Source of the DNA: a virus
IMG/VR virus record: IMGVR_UViG_3300049893_003255
Coordinates: 1-42,797 of that record
Reading direction: 5' to 3' (one strand)
DNA: 42,797 nucleotides
Part shown: positions 33,936-41,617 of the stretch, one piece after another
How the letters are laid out: each line of letters begins with the position of its first letter
Numbering within the stretch: position 1 is the stretch's first letter
Program-made: the position numbers and the translations under genes
The notes under the pieces: generated by a model
Databases searched by the model: none
Seen by the model: the letters and a program-made list of their open reading frames with translations, nothing else
What the model was told of the DNA's origin: nothing

Positions 33936-35960
33936 ATGAGCAGCGATAATTATATAAATCAAGCATATGCTTATGAGGAATATGTAAAAAGGCTATCGGA
34001 TATACTACATACTTATGGATATGGCGGGCAATCTTTAGATGAATCGGATCTAACTAGAAGTGCTATAAAGCACAATCATATTATTAATAATGACGACATT
34101 GAGATCAGATCCACATTCGATTCCACCGAATATCTGATCAAATCTACATCACTAAGACATAGGAGCGATGGCCCTGCCTGGAAAACGTCAGAGGTAGAGG
34201 GATGGTATCAACACGGGGTGCTTCACAGAGATGACGGGCCAGCATTAATACAACCAGGATGCATCCAATATTATCAATACGGAAGATTGCATAGAGATGA
34301 CGGCCCTGCGATAGAAATAAGAGATAGTAACGGACAACATCTATTTTCATGCTGGTATAAGAATGGAATACAGTATAGAGAGAATGGTCCATGCATGGTG
34401 TTGGGTGATGATGATGCTGAGGTATACGTAACAGATGGAAAGATTAATCGCATAGGAGGCCCCGCCATTTTTACAAAAGATGGCGCCCAAATCTGGGTTA
34501 ATAATGGCATCATTCATAATGAAGGAAATCCAGCAATTGTACATGGTAATCTGAAGCTGTATTATCACAGAGGAATGCGCATGACTGAAGGTCATAACAT
34601 ATCTTCAAATATACCAAAAGGCATATATAGTATGGCGATAACACTAAAGGCAAAAATAGTACATTGTGATGATAAATCATGTTGTTTAGAGTATCCAGAT
34701 GGCACATTATATTGGTATATGACACAGAAGATTATAAAGCATCGCGAGGACGGACCGGCGATTATATATCCAAATGGAACACAGATGTATTATATAGATG
34801 GAAAGCTGCATAGAGATGATGGTCCGGCAGTCATTAATGAGCGAGGAGATGAATACTACTATACTAAAGGCAAGTTACATTCCCCGTCAGCAACTACGCC
34901 AGCTATAAAGTTAGCCAGTGGCACAGAGATATTTTACACAAATGGAATGCTACATAGAGAAGGTGACTTACCTGCAGCTATAATAAAAGAATCTAACAGT
35001 GATACGCTAGTTTGGGCAAAGAATGGACTGATACATAGAGATAATTATAAGCTACCAGCAATTAAATGGGGATCCGATCCGCAGTTTACGTCAGAAGTTA
35101 TTGAGCTTTTAAGGGGATTAAGGATGCCAGGAGATTCAAACTGGCATAAAGTACTAACATATAATACAAAACCTGTAAATGAAGACAGTTTTTATCGTGG
35201 AGGTAGGCCAGTAGCAATCCAGGATACAGATAAAGAAAATGTTATTATAGAAATAGAGAACTTTGATGACAAACAAATTAGTATTATTGGAGCAGCTGAG
35301 CTAAAAGGGAGACTGAGCGAGCTAGGCTTAATCAATGCAACAATTCATAACGGATCAATAGTTATCAGATCAAATAGTGAAATAAAGTTAGAAAATTGCA
35401 CTATAGTCGACACTCATATTATAATCGAAGCACCGGGTAAGATCAGTATAGTTGGCAATAGATTAGATAACTCTAAAATTACAACATCTAGCAAATGCTT
35501 TTTAGCAGACAATGAATTGCTAAATAAATCTTATATTATACTATCTAATAATAATCACCATACTACCGGCGAACGGATCAAAGATGAGTCGAAGTTGCAA
35601 GCTGCATTTAAGCGCTATAACAATAACTTCTCCAGTGCATTAAGTGAAGTAAGTGCAGAAGGTGAAGAGATAGAATCTACTGAGGAGAAATATTCAGTTA
35701 GTGATAGCGATATACTAGATATACCTAATATAGTAAAGTATGAGGTAAGTCTTGCTTCTACAGCGCTCGAGCAGGTCAGACACTTCAATACCATCATAAA
35801 AGATATTAGTGATAGTACTGACAAGGATAATTCGCTATTAGCGACAGCTGCATTATGTATGGCAGCGGTAACTGCTATGGCATTTAATTCAAATAAAAAC
35901 AATAATGTAGATAGCGACAGCACCGAGATTGATGACGAGGTACAAAGTGCCGTTATTTGA
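33936..35960 (+). CDS. DGPA (MORN-like) repeat protein 2, large
   Basis: 674 residues from ATG 33936, chosen because AGGA lies seven bases upstream; an in-frame ATG at 33861 would overlap the previous gene. About eleven repeats of the 'LHRDDGPA' type are readable up to residue ~400, spaced about 20-24 residues, the later ones degenerate (LHSPSATTPAI, IHRDNYKLPAI). Residues about 430-545 switch to short alternating strands (NVIIEIENFDDKQISIIG, GSIVIRSNSEIKLENC) like a parallel beta-helix. The C-terminus has a small-residue hydrophobic segment (LLATAALCMAAVTAMAF), then an Asn/Asp-rich tail. A scaffold or binding surface is plausible; no catalytic motif is seen. Confidence 0.7.
   Translation: MSSDNYINQAYAYEEYVKRLSDILHTYGYGGQSLDESDLTRSAIKHNHIINNDDIEIRSTFDSTEYLIKSTSLRHRSDGPAWKTSEVEGWYQHGVLHRDDGPALIQPGCIQYYQYGRLHRDDGPAIEIRDSNGQHLFSCWYKNGIQYRENGPCMVLGDDDAEVYVTDGKINRIGGPAIFTKDGAQIWVNNGIIHNEGNPAIVHGNLKLYYHRGMRMTEGHNISSNIPKGIYSMAITLKAKIVHCDDKSCCLEYPDGTLYWYMTQKIIKHREDGPAIIYPNGTQMYYIDGKLHRDDGPAVINERGDEYYYTKGKLHSPSATTPAIKLASGTEIFYTNGMLHREGDLPAAIIKESNSDTLVWAKNGLIHRDNYKLPAIKWGSDPQFTSEVIELLRGLRMPGDSNWHKVLTYNTKPVNEDSFYRGGRPVAIQDTDKENVIIEIENFDDKQISIIGAAELKGRLSELGLINATIHNGSIVIRSNSEIKLENCTIVDTHIIIEAPGKISIVGNRLDNSKITTSSKCFLADNELLNKSYIILSNNNHHTTGERIKDESKLQAAFKRYNNNFSSALSEVSAEGEEIESTEEKYSVSDSDILDIPNIVKYEVSLASTALEQVRHFNTIIKDISDSTDKDNSLLATAALCMAAVTAMAFNSNKNNNVDSDSTEIDDEVQSAVI
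35937..35941 (+). promoter_or_regulatory. Shine-Dalgarno site deciding the GTG start at 35947
   Basis: GAGGT before GTG 35947. The resulting protein begins MPLFDF, the standard beginning of FmdB-type proteins, so the upstream TTG (35929) and ATG (35932) are rejected. Confidence 0.7.
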
Positions 35961-36252
35961 CTTTTTATGTAAAGATTGTAAATTTGCTAAAGAACATTTC
36001 GTATACGCTGGTGGTATAAAACCTAAGTGCCCCGAGTGCGGCTCTGATAGCTATTATAAACTTTTTAGTAAATTTAGAGTAGATGTTAAGTATGCTAATA
36101 CAACTGAATATATGCAAAGAAAGATGATGCCAGAGATACAAGAATTGTATGCCCAGATTGGCAAAGAGGCAATAAATGAAGACTCGAAAACTCTGGATAA
36201 TATCTTTGGGGAGCAAAAGGTAAGCGAAACGTATGGCGAACCAGACGACTGA
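35947..36252 (+). CDS. FmdB-like zinc-ribbon protein
   Basis: 101 residues from GTG 35947. It begins MPLFDFLCKDC, then KPKCPECGSDSYYKLFS, which is the FmdB/'putative regulatory' zinc-ribbon layout: C-x2-C ... C-x2-C-G-S within the first ~45 residues. The C-terminal half is helical and acidic. Such ribbons are common in phages; functions are poorly known, with DNA or protein binding usually assumed. It is sandwiched between two DGPA-repeat genes and overlaps both (14 bases upstream, 20 bases downstream), so it is co-translated with them. Confidence 0.75.
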   Translation: MPLFDFLCKDCKFAKEHFVYAGGIKPKCPECGSDSYYKLFSKFRVDVKYANTTEYMQRKMMPEIQELYAQIGKEAINEDSKTLDNIFGEQKVSETYGEPDD

Positions 36253-36808
36253 CGAACGCTCCATCTCACACATTCGCCTCAGTCGCCCTACTGGGCGACC
36301 ATTTTATATATACTTCGGATGCATAAATACCGCTGGATCTCAAATTTATTATGACTCAGCGGGACTATTATATTTTAACTACCCAAATATAGGCTCATCA
36401 CTTATGGTTCACAGTACTGGCGCCCCAGCGATTCGTTTCTCCGACGGGTCTCTAGTATGGGTTGAAAATGGTCGATACCACAGAGAAGACGGACCGGCTA
36501 TAATCGATACTGCGCTAGGCATTAATCAATACTGGCTAAACGGTGAGCATATAGAGACTGAGCAGTGGATCTCGGACGATGCGCAGCATACTGATTACGC
36601 AGAGCATGCAGATGACAGCAATATCATAAAAGTAAATTGTGACAGCAATATAAATGCACATGATAAAAGTAATCAGTCAAATGATGATATACTAACCATA
36701 GCTATTGCTGCATTTGGCACTATCAGCCTACTCAATGCATTCGGACGCTCTTCAAGTCAACGAAGAGACCGATTAACTAAATCAAAATCTTTAATATATA
36801 AAGGATAG
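36233..36808 (+). CDS. DGPA (MORN-like) repeat protein 3, short
   Basis: 191 residues, ATG overlapping the FmdB-like gene by 20 bases. It has two clear repeats (HSTGAPAIRFSDGSLVWVENG; YHREDGPAII followed by YWLNGEHI) and an upstream degenerate one (GSQIYYDSAGLLYF). After an acidic, His/Asp/Asn-rich linker comes the hydrophobic segment LTIAIAAFGTISLLNAF and a basic Ser/Arg/Lys tail (SSSQRRDRLTKSKS). The arrangement repeats-linker-hydrophobic segment-polar tail is shared with repeat proteins 1 and 2. A terminator-like hairpin lies in its early codons. Confidence 0.65.
   Translation: MANQTTDERSISHIRLSRPTGRPFYIYFGCINTAGSQIYYDSAGLLYFNYPNIGSSLMVHSTGAPAIRFSDGSLVWVENGRYHREDGPAIIDTALGINQYWLNGEHIETEQWISDDAQHTDYAEHADDSNIIKVNCDSNINAHDKSNQSNDDILTIAIAAFGTISLLNAFGRSSSQRRDRLTKSKSLIYKG
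36282..36299 (+). terminator. Terminator-like hairpin inside the start of repeat gene 3
   Basis: Perfect seven-bp stem GTCGCCC/GGGCGAC with a four-base loop (TACT), followed by CATTTTATATA. It is 30 bases after the FmdB-like stop and 49 bases after the start of repeat gene 3. It might attenuate transcription or translation of that gene. The U-run is short, so this is a moderate call. Confidence 0.45.
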
Positions 36809-36811
36809 CAC

Positions 36812-37300
36812 ATGCTTCCCATTAATATAGGTATCACTGGCCATAGACCCAGTGGATTCACTAGTATTGTACGCGCACAAGAATTTGCTACCAGTACAGT
36901 AATTAAATACATGAACGCTCATGATAGCTGCGAGTTTATTCTGGGCGGCTGCATAGGGGCAGACACTTGGGTAGCGGAAGCATGTATATTACATGAGATT
37001 AATTTTCATTTGCGGTTACCATTTCCAGCAAATGTACAAGGCAAATACTGGTCTGTCGATGATATGAATACATTATTGCGACATACAGCTGCAGCTAAAT
37101 CGGTTACCATAGTCGGAGAGCGTTATGCCTCGGCTAATTATCATATTAGAGATCGTCAAATTGTCGATCAATCAGATTTTATAGTATGTTTCTGGGAAGG
37201 CGCACGCAAAGGTGGTACATTTAGCACCATTAAGTACGCTATAAATTCTGGAAAAAAAGTTTTTAATGCAATGAATGAATTTCAGGAGGTTATTTTATAA
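36812..37300 (+). CDS. SLOG-superfamily nucleotide-binding protein (DUF1273/YpsA-like)
   Basis: 162 residues. The layout is that of SLOG Rossmann-like proteins: INIGITGHRP at residues 4-13, ILGGCIGADTWVAEA at about 43-57, a strand VTIVGERY, RDRQIVDQSDFIVCFWEGARKGGT, and the closing IKYAINSGKKVFNA. The family binds nucleotides or nucleotide-derived ligands; some relatives are phosphoribohydrolases or sensors in stress and defence systems. Here TAATG fuses its end to the ribonucleotide reductase gene, so a role in nucleotide pools (sensing or salvage) is suggested by context. The substrate cannot be read from sequence. Confidence 0.78.
   Translation: MLPINIGITGHRPSGFTSIVRAQEFATSTVIKYMNAHDSCEFILGGCIGADTWVAEACILHEINFHLRLPFPANVQGKYWSVDDMNTLLRHTAAAKSVTIVGERYASANYHIRDRQIVDQSDFIVCFWEGARKGGTFSTIKYAINSGKKVFNAMNEFQEVIL
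37284..37290 (+). promoter_or_regulatory. Strong Shine-Dalgarno site for the ribonucleotide reductase
   Basis: AGGAGGT nine bases before ATG 37300, inside the end of the SLOG gene; among the strongest sites in the window, implying high translation of the reductase. Confidence 0.6.
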
Positions 37301-40300
37301 TGGGCACAGCAACATTCTTTTCAGCCGAAGATGCAATGCAGGCATCTCTAGATTATTTTAGTGGCGATGAATTAGCAGCATCTGTATTTGTTAACAAGTA
37401 TGCGTTACGTGACAACGAAGGTCGTATTTTAGAGGCAACGCCGCACGATATGCATCGTAGATTGGCTAAAGAATTTGCTAGGATCGAGGCTAAATACCCC
37501 AATCCTATGAGTGAAGAGGAAATCTTTGCACTACTAGATCACTTTAGTAGAGTGATTCCGCAAGGATCTCCCATGAGTGCCATAGGTAATTTCTATAAAT
37601 TACAGTCGGCATCAAACTGCTTCGTTATCGATGATCCAAGGGATAGTTACGCAGGAATATTATACACAGATCAGCAACAGGCTCAGATTATGAAGCGACG
37701 TGGCGGCGTAGGCACCGATATATCTAGAATACGGCCTAAAGGACTCGCCACACAGAACGCTGCAGGTACCACCGATGGTATCGGCATTTTCATGGAACGG
37801 TTTTCAAATACGTGCAGAGAAGTGGCTCAAAATGGACGTCGCGGGGCACTGATGCTTTCAATTAGCTGCCATCATCCAGAAATACGTACATTTATAAATA
37901 TCAAGCGAGATTTATCAAAGGTCACTGGTGCAAATATTTCAATTAGATGGAGCAATGAATTTCTCAATGCAGTAGAAAATAATGAGAAAGTAGAGCTGCG
38001 CTTTCCTGTAGATCCAAGAGCTGTTCGTCAGGTAAGCGAATGGGTAAATGCTAAGGAGATATGGGATGAGTTCGTCGACTCGGCCCATGCATCGGGAGAG
38101 CCAGGATGTCTCTATTGGGACACAGCTATAGAGAATACACCGTCAGATATTTATACAGAAGAGGGATTTGGCAGCACCTCCACTAATCCATGCCTTACAG
38201 GTGATACTTTAGTAGCTGTAGCCGATGGTCGTGGTCATGTGAGCATCAAGCAGCTGGCTGAAGAGGGCAATGATGTGCCGGTTTGGACACGCAATGCCAA
38301 TGGCTCTATTGGCATAAAATTAATGAGAAATCCACGCGTAACGGGAATTGACCAAGATATATATTTAATTACTTTCGATGATGGTTCTACAATAAAGGCT
38401 ACCGCCAATCACCGATTCCTGACCTCTGAAGGAAATCCGATACGTGTTGATAAAATGGTGAAAGGAACTAGCCTTAGCATTGCCACACGGTATCTTGATG
38501 GCATTTGTTCTGCGAAATCATATAATAAAGCGGAGAAGATGTACTGGCACTGGTCTACAACTGGAGTGCAAACTGCAGCAATAGAACATAGAGAAGTATG
38601 GAAATATTATCATGATTCGACCATACCCAAGGATCATACTATACATCATATAGATTTTAATTCTCATAATAATTCGCCAGATAATTTACAATGTATGGAT
38701 TCAGCCGCGCATTACAGACTGCATGCAGATAGAATGAAAGGAGATAAAAATCCTATCTTTACTATTAAAGCTAATCCAGAAAGATTTGCTGAATATAGGG
38801 CCAAAATGTCTATATCAACCTCTGGTCATAAGAACGGAAATTGCTATTCTGAACTATCAAATGAGCAAATTAGAGAACATGCATTATTATTAACAGCAAA
38901 ACTAAATAAGAGATTTTCAAATGAAGAATGGACGGCTTATGCATCGGAAAATAATCTGCCTCAGTTATTCACTAATTATAGATCAGCAGAGCTTGGCTCG
39001 GTAAAGGAATTGAGTTTATGGGCAGCACATCAGAGCGGGATTGCATACAGAGAATATGATCAACGCTTAGCTGCTACTATGATTGCTGCAGAAGATCAAG
39101 GATATAAGCCATGGATAGAGTGTAGTTCTGATGGTAGAAACAACCTTGTAATGATATCTCGTAACTGCGAAGAGTGCAACGCATCATTCTCTGTAGAATA
39201 TCACAGGAGAGAGCGAGCATTTTGCAATTCAACCTGCTCAAACAATTACTTAAATAAACATACGGACACTAATATACGAAGAAGCCAGTCTATAAATGAT
39301 ACTTATAATGAAAAAGCCAGGAATATCAAGCAACAGCAGCTACTAGTGTATACCTCTCTAAAACAAGAGCTCGGGCGAATTCCAATGCTTAAAGAGTGGG
39401 AAGGTAAATGCAAAGATAGTGGCGTCCCATTTAGACTTAAAACCAAGCATGGATTTGCATCATGGAAGGAGATTAGGGCTCAGGGAGAGAGGTTTAATCA
39501 TAGAGTCGAGTCGGTAACTTACATAGGAAAAGACACTGTGTATAACGGTACAGTTGATGCTACTCATAATTTTTATATTGGAGGATTTAAATCAAATAAT
39601 CAATTCACATATATTAATACCTTTAATTGCGGCGAGATCATCCTTTCCCCACGAGATTCGTGCAGATTAATTACAATGAATTCAATGACTTACGTGAAGG
39701 ACGCATTCACTCCAAACGCAACATTCGATTTCGTTGAATTCAAGAGCGATGTAGAAAAAGCCCAAAGATTAATGGATGATATGATCGATCTAGAAATTGA
39801 GCTAGTGGATCGCATATTGGATAAGATTCACTCTGACCCTGAGCCTGATTATATTAAGGAGATCGAGAGAGATTTGTGGACAGGGATTAGAGTTGCAGCT
39901 GTTAATGGACGTCGCACTGGGTTAGGTATTACAGCTATAGGGGACACAATTGCGGCACTAGGCATATGTTACGGCTCCAAAGATAGCATACAGATGGTCG
40001 AAGAGATTTACAAGACACTTGCTCTCGGAGCTTATCGATCCAGCGTAAATATGGCTCGTGAACGTGGAACTTTTCCGATCTTTAATCTAAAGAAAGAGGA
40101 AGGTCATCAATTTTTGCAGCGTATATGGGACGCAGATCCTGAATTATATCAACTATATGTTCAATATGGTCGCAGAAACATAGCGTTGACAACCACTGCA
40201 CCAGTAGGATCTGTATCTACACTAACACAAACCACTAGCGGCATTGAGCCGGTATTTATGACTCATTATAAACGACGTAAGAAAATTAATCCAAATGATA

Positions 40301-41208
40301 AAGCTGCCCGTGTTGATTTCGTAGATCAGCTAGGCGATAAATGGCAGGAATATATCGTATATCATCATGGTGTTAGCAAGTGGATGCAGGCGACTGGTGA
40401 GACCGATATTGCAAAAGGCCCATATAACGGAGCTACCGCTAATGAGATTAATTGGGAGGCAGGTGTAGACTTACAGGCCGCAGCTCAAAAGTGGGTATGT
40501 CATGCTATTTCAAAAACCACGAATTTACCAAATTCTGCAACGAAAGAAGATATAGATCGCGTTTACCGTAGAGGATGGAAGTCCGGATGCAAAGGCATTA
40601 CAGTTTATCGCGATGGATGCAGAAGTGGGGTACTAGTAGCAGTCGAGCCAACCATCAGTGCAACTTACGATAGCCGTCCAGATAATATATTGCCAACACA
40701 TGCTCCGCGTAGACCAGAGAGTTTACCATGTGAGATCCATCATGTTACAATAAAGGGTATGAAATGGGTAATTTTAGTAGGACTTATGGGAGGAAAGCCC
40801 TATGAGATCTTTGCTGGGGCAGCGGAAAATTTGATATTACCAGCCAAACTAAAATCTGGATTCATCAAAAAGGTAAAAAATGGCACATACAGCTTACACG
40901 TTCCTGATGGTGATGATGAATTGATAGTCAAGAATATCGTTAATACATTCGACAATCCAGAATCAGCTTGGGCCTCAAGAATGATCTCAATGTCATTAAG
41001 ACATGGAGTTGCTATAGAATTTGTAGTAGAGCAGCTAAATAAGGATGGTAACATAACTGACATTAATAAAGTGCTTTCTCGGGTACTTAAAAAGTTTATT
41101 GGCGATGGCTCCGCTGCCGGTGCTAAGTGTAATAACTGCGGCTCTAAAAATGTAGCATATGCCGAAGGGTGTCTTACATGTCACGAATGCGGATCGTCTA
41201 AATGTTGA
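37300..41208 (+). CDS. nrdJ: Adenosylcobalamin-dependent (class II) ribonucleotide reductase with intein
   Basis: 1302-residue precursor; removing the intein (298-776) leaves 823 residues. Extein 1 has the class II features RRGGVGTDISRIRP and CREVAQNGRRGALMLSI and ends STNP. Extein 2 starts C777GEIILSPRDSCRL, restoring the STNPCGE catalytic motif (thiyl-radical cysteine plus glutamate). It continues with TTSGIEPVF, ISKTTNLPNSATKEDI and GCKGITVYRDG. A C-terminal zinc/redox ribbon (C1277-x2-C1280 ... C1291-x2-C1294-x2-C1297 ... C1302) closes it, as in NrdJ. It reduces ribonucleotides to deoxyribonucleotides using B12, without a separate radical subunit. The TAATG start couples it to the SLOG gene. 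Activity requires splicing because the intein splits the active site. Confidence 0.93.
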   Translation: MGTATFFSAEDAMQASLDYFSGDELAASVFVNKYALRDNEGRILEATPHDMHRRLAKEFARIEAKYPNPMSEEEIFALLDHFSRVIPQGSPMSAIGNFYKLQSASNCFVIDDPRDSYAGILYTDQQQAQIMKRRGGVGTDISRIRPKGLATQNAAGTTDGIGIFMERFSNTCREVAQNGRRGALMLSISCHHPEIRTFINIKRDLSKVTGANISIRWSNEFLNAVENNEKVELRFPVDPRAVRQVSEWVNAKEIWDEFVDSAHASGEPGCLYWDTAIENTPSDIYTEEGFGSTSTNPCLTGDTLVAVADGRGHVSIKQLAEEGNDVPVWTRNANGSIGIKLMRNPRVTGIDQDIYLITFDDGSTIKATANHRFLTSEGNPIRVDKMVKGTSLSIATRYLDGICSAKSYNKAEKMYWHWSTTGVQTAAIEHREVWKYYHDSTIPKDHTIHHIDFNSHNNSPDNLQCMDSAAHYRLHADRMKGDKNPIFTIKANPERFAEYRAKMSISTSGHKNGNCYSELSNEQIREHALLLTAKLNKRFSNEEWTAYASENNLPQLFTNYRSAELGSVKELSLWAAHQSGIAYREYDQRLAATMIAAEDQGYKPWIECSSDGRNNLVMISRNCEECNASFSVEYHRRERAFCNSTCSNNYLNKHTDTNIRRSQSINDTYNEKARNIKQQQLLVYTSLKQELGRIPMLKEWEGKCKDSGVPFRLKTKHGFASWKEIRAQGERFNHRVESVTYIGKDTVYNGTVDATHNFYIGGFKSNNQFTYINTFNCGEIILSPRDSCRLITMNSMTYVKDAFTPNATFDFVEFKSDVEKAQRLMDDMIDLEIELVDRILDKIHSDPEPDYIKEIERDLWTGIRVAAVNGRRTGLGITAIGDTIAALGICYGSKDSIQMVEEIYKTLALGAYRSSVNMARERGTFPIFNLKKEEGHQFLQRIWDADPELYQLYVQYGRRNIALTTTAPVGSVSTLTQTTSGIEPVFMTHYKRRKKINPNDKAARVDFVDQLGDKWQEYIVYHHGVSKWMQATGETDIAKGPYNGATANEINWEAGVDLQAAAQKWVCHAISKTTNLPNSATKEDIDRVYRRGWKSGCKGITVYRDGCRSGVLVAVEPTISATYDSRPDNILPTHAPRRPESLPCEIHHVTIKGMKWVILVGLMGGKPYEIFAGAAENLILPAKLKSGFIKKVKNGTYSLHVPDGDDELIVKNIVNTFDNPESAWASRMISMSLRHGVAIEFVVEQLNKDGNITDINKVLSRVLKKFIGDGSAAGAKCNNCGSKNVAYAEGCLTCHECGSSKC
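38191..39627 (+). mobile_element. HNH-containing intein in the RNR active site
   Basis: Encodes residues 298-776 (479 aa). Block A is C298LTGDTLVAV; block B is TIKATANHRFLT (T-x-x-H); the C-terminal block has VYNGTVDATHNFYIGG and ends INTF-N776 before the +1 Cys. The penultimate residue is Phe instead of the usual His. There is no LAGLIDADG domain; instead an HNH-like nuclease occupies about 430-480 (H449-H450-x-D452-x-N454 ... N457-N458 ... D461-N462-L463). Then comes a four-cysteine zinc-like site (C623-x2-C626, C642-x3-C646) and repeated helical DNA-binding segments. It is probably a mobile homing intein. The insertion site NP|CGE is a known intein position in reductases. Confidence 0.9.
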
Positions 41209-41222
41209 AAATGAGGTAATGT

Positions 41223-41348
41223 ATGACAAATGAAATATGTCTTGAGCATGAAGATGGAATTGACGATGACTTTAAAGAAGTACTTGCAGAGATTGATATT
41301 AAGTTAGATACTATTTTAGAATTAGAGATATCCAACACTAAAATTTAG
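41223..41348 (+). CDS. Small acidic protein, 41 residues
   Basis: ATG 41223 to TAG, preceded by GAGGT at 41213-41217 (five-base spacer), 14 bases after the reductase stop. The product is strongly acidic and predicted helical (EDGIDDDFKEVLAEIDIKLD, then TILELEISN). No family is recognised. The good ribosome site and packing behind nrdJ make it more than a chance frame; an acidic peptide could act as a regulator or mimic, which is speculation. Confidence 0.55.
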   Translation: MTNEICLEHEDGIDDDFKEVLAEIDIKLDTILELEISNTKI

Positions 41349-41617
41349 CATCTATACCAAAATAGTGTAAGTAACTATTGATAATGAAAAGAGGTCCTGT
41401 CAGTTAATATTTTCAATTAATGATTATTTGCCATTCTAATGGACGATGAGTATGATAATGAATTCATTCGCAGCACGATTTACAATAAGATGTGTAAGAG
41501 TAATGTATATGCCACAGAAAGAATAATTATAGCAATATCAAAGCCCTCTAACAAATACACATATTATACATAATTTAACTACAATATATTATAAAGACAT
41601 ATAATTACGGCAATAAT
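41349..41617 (+). other. AT-rich spacer before the repeat gene
   Basis: About 270 bases, very AT-rich, the longest stretch without a confident gene. It holds one weak 44-residue frame (41439-41573) and short AT inverted repeats (for example AATAGT/ACTATT at 41361-41379) too weak to name. The part just upstream of 41618 (CAATATATTATAAAG) could contain a promoter -10-like element, but no matched -35 is convincing. No tRNA or riboswitch is seen. Confidence 0.5.
41439..41573 (+). CDS. Doubtful 44-residue frame
   Basis: ATG to TAA, beginning MDDEYDNEFIRSTIYNKM and ending in a Tyr/Thr-rich stretch. No ribosome binding site is visible upstream and no family is recognised. Listed because the surrounding spacer is otherwise empty. 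Confidence 0.2.
   Translation: MDDEYDNEFIRSTIYNKMCKSNVYATERIIIAISKPSNKYTYYT

Noticed and set aside
41361-41379. AATAGT/ACTATT inverted repeat as terminator
   Set aside because: Six AT pairs only, no U-run; too weak in an AT-rich spacer.
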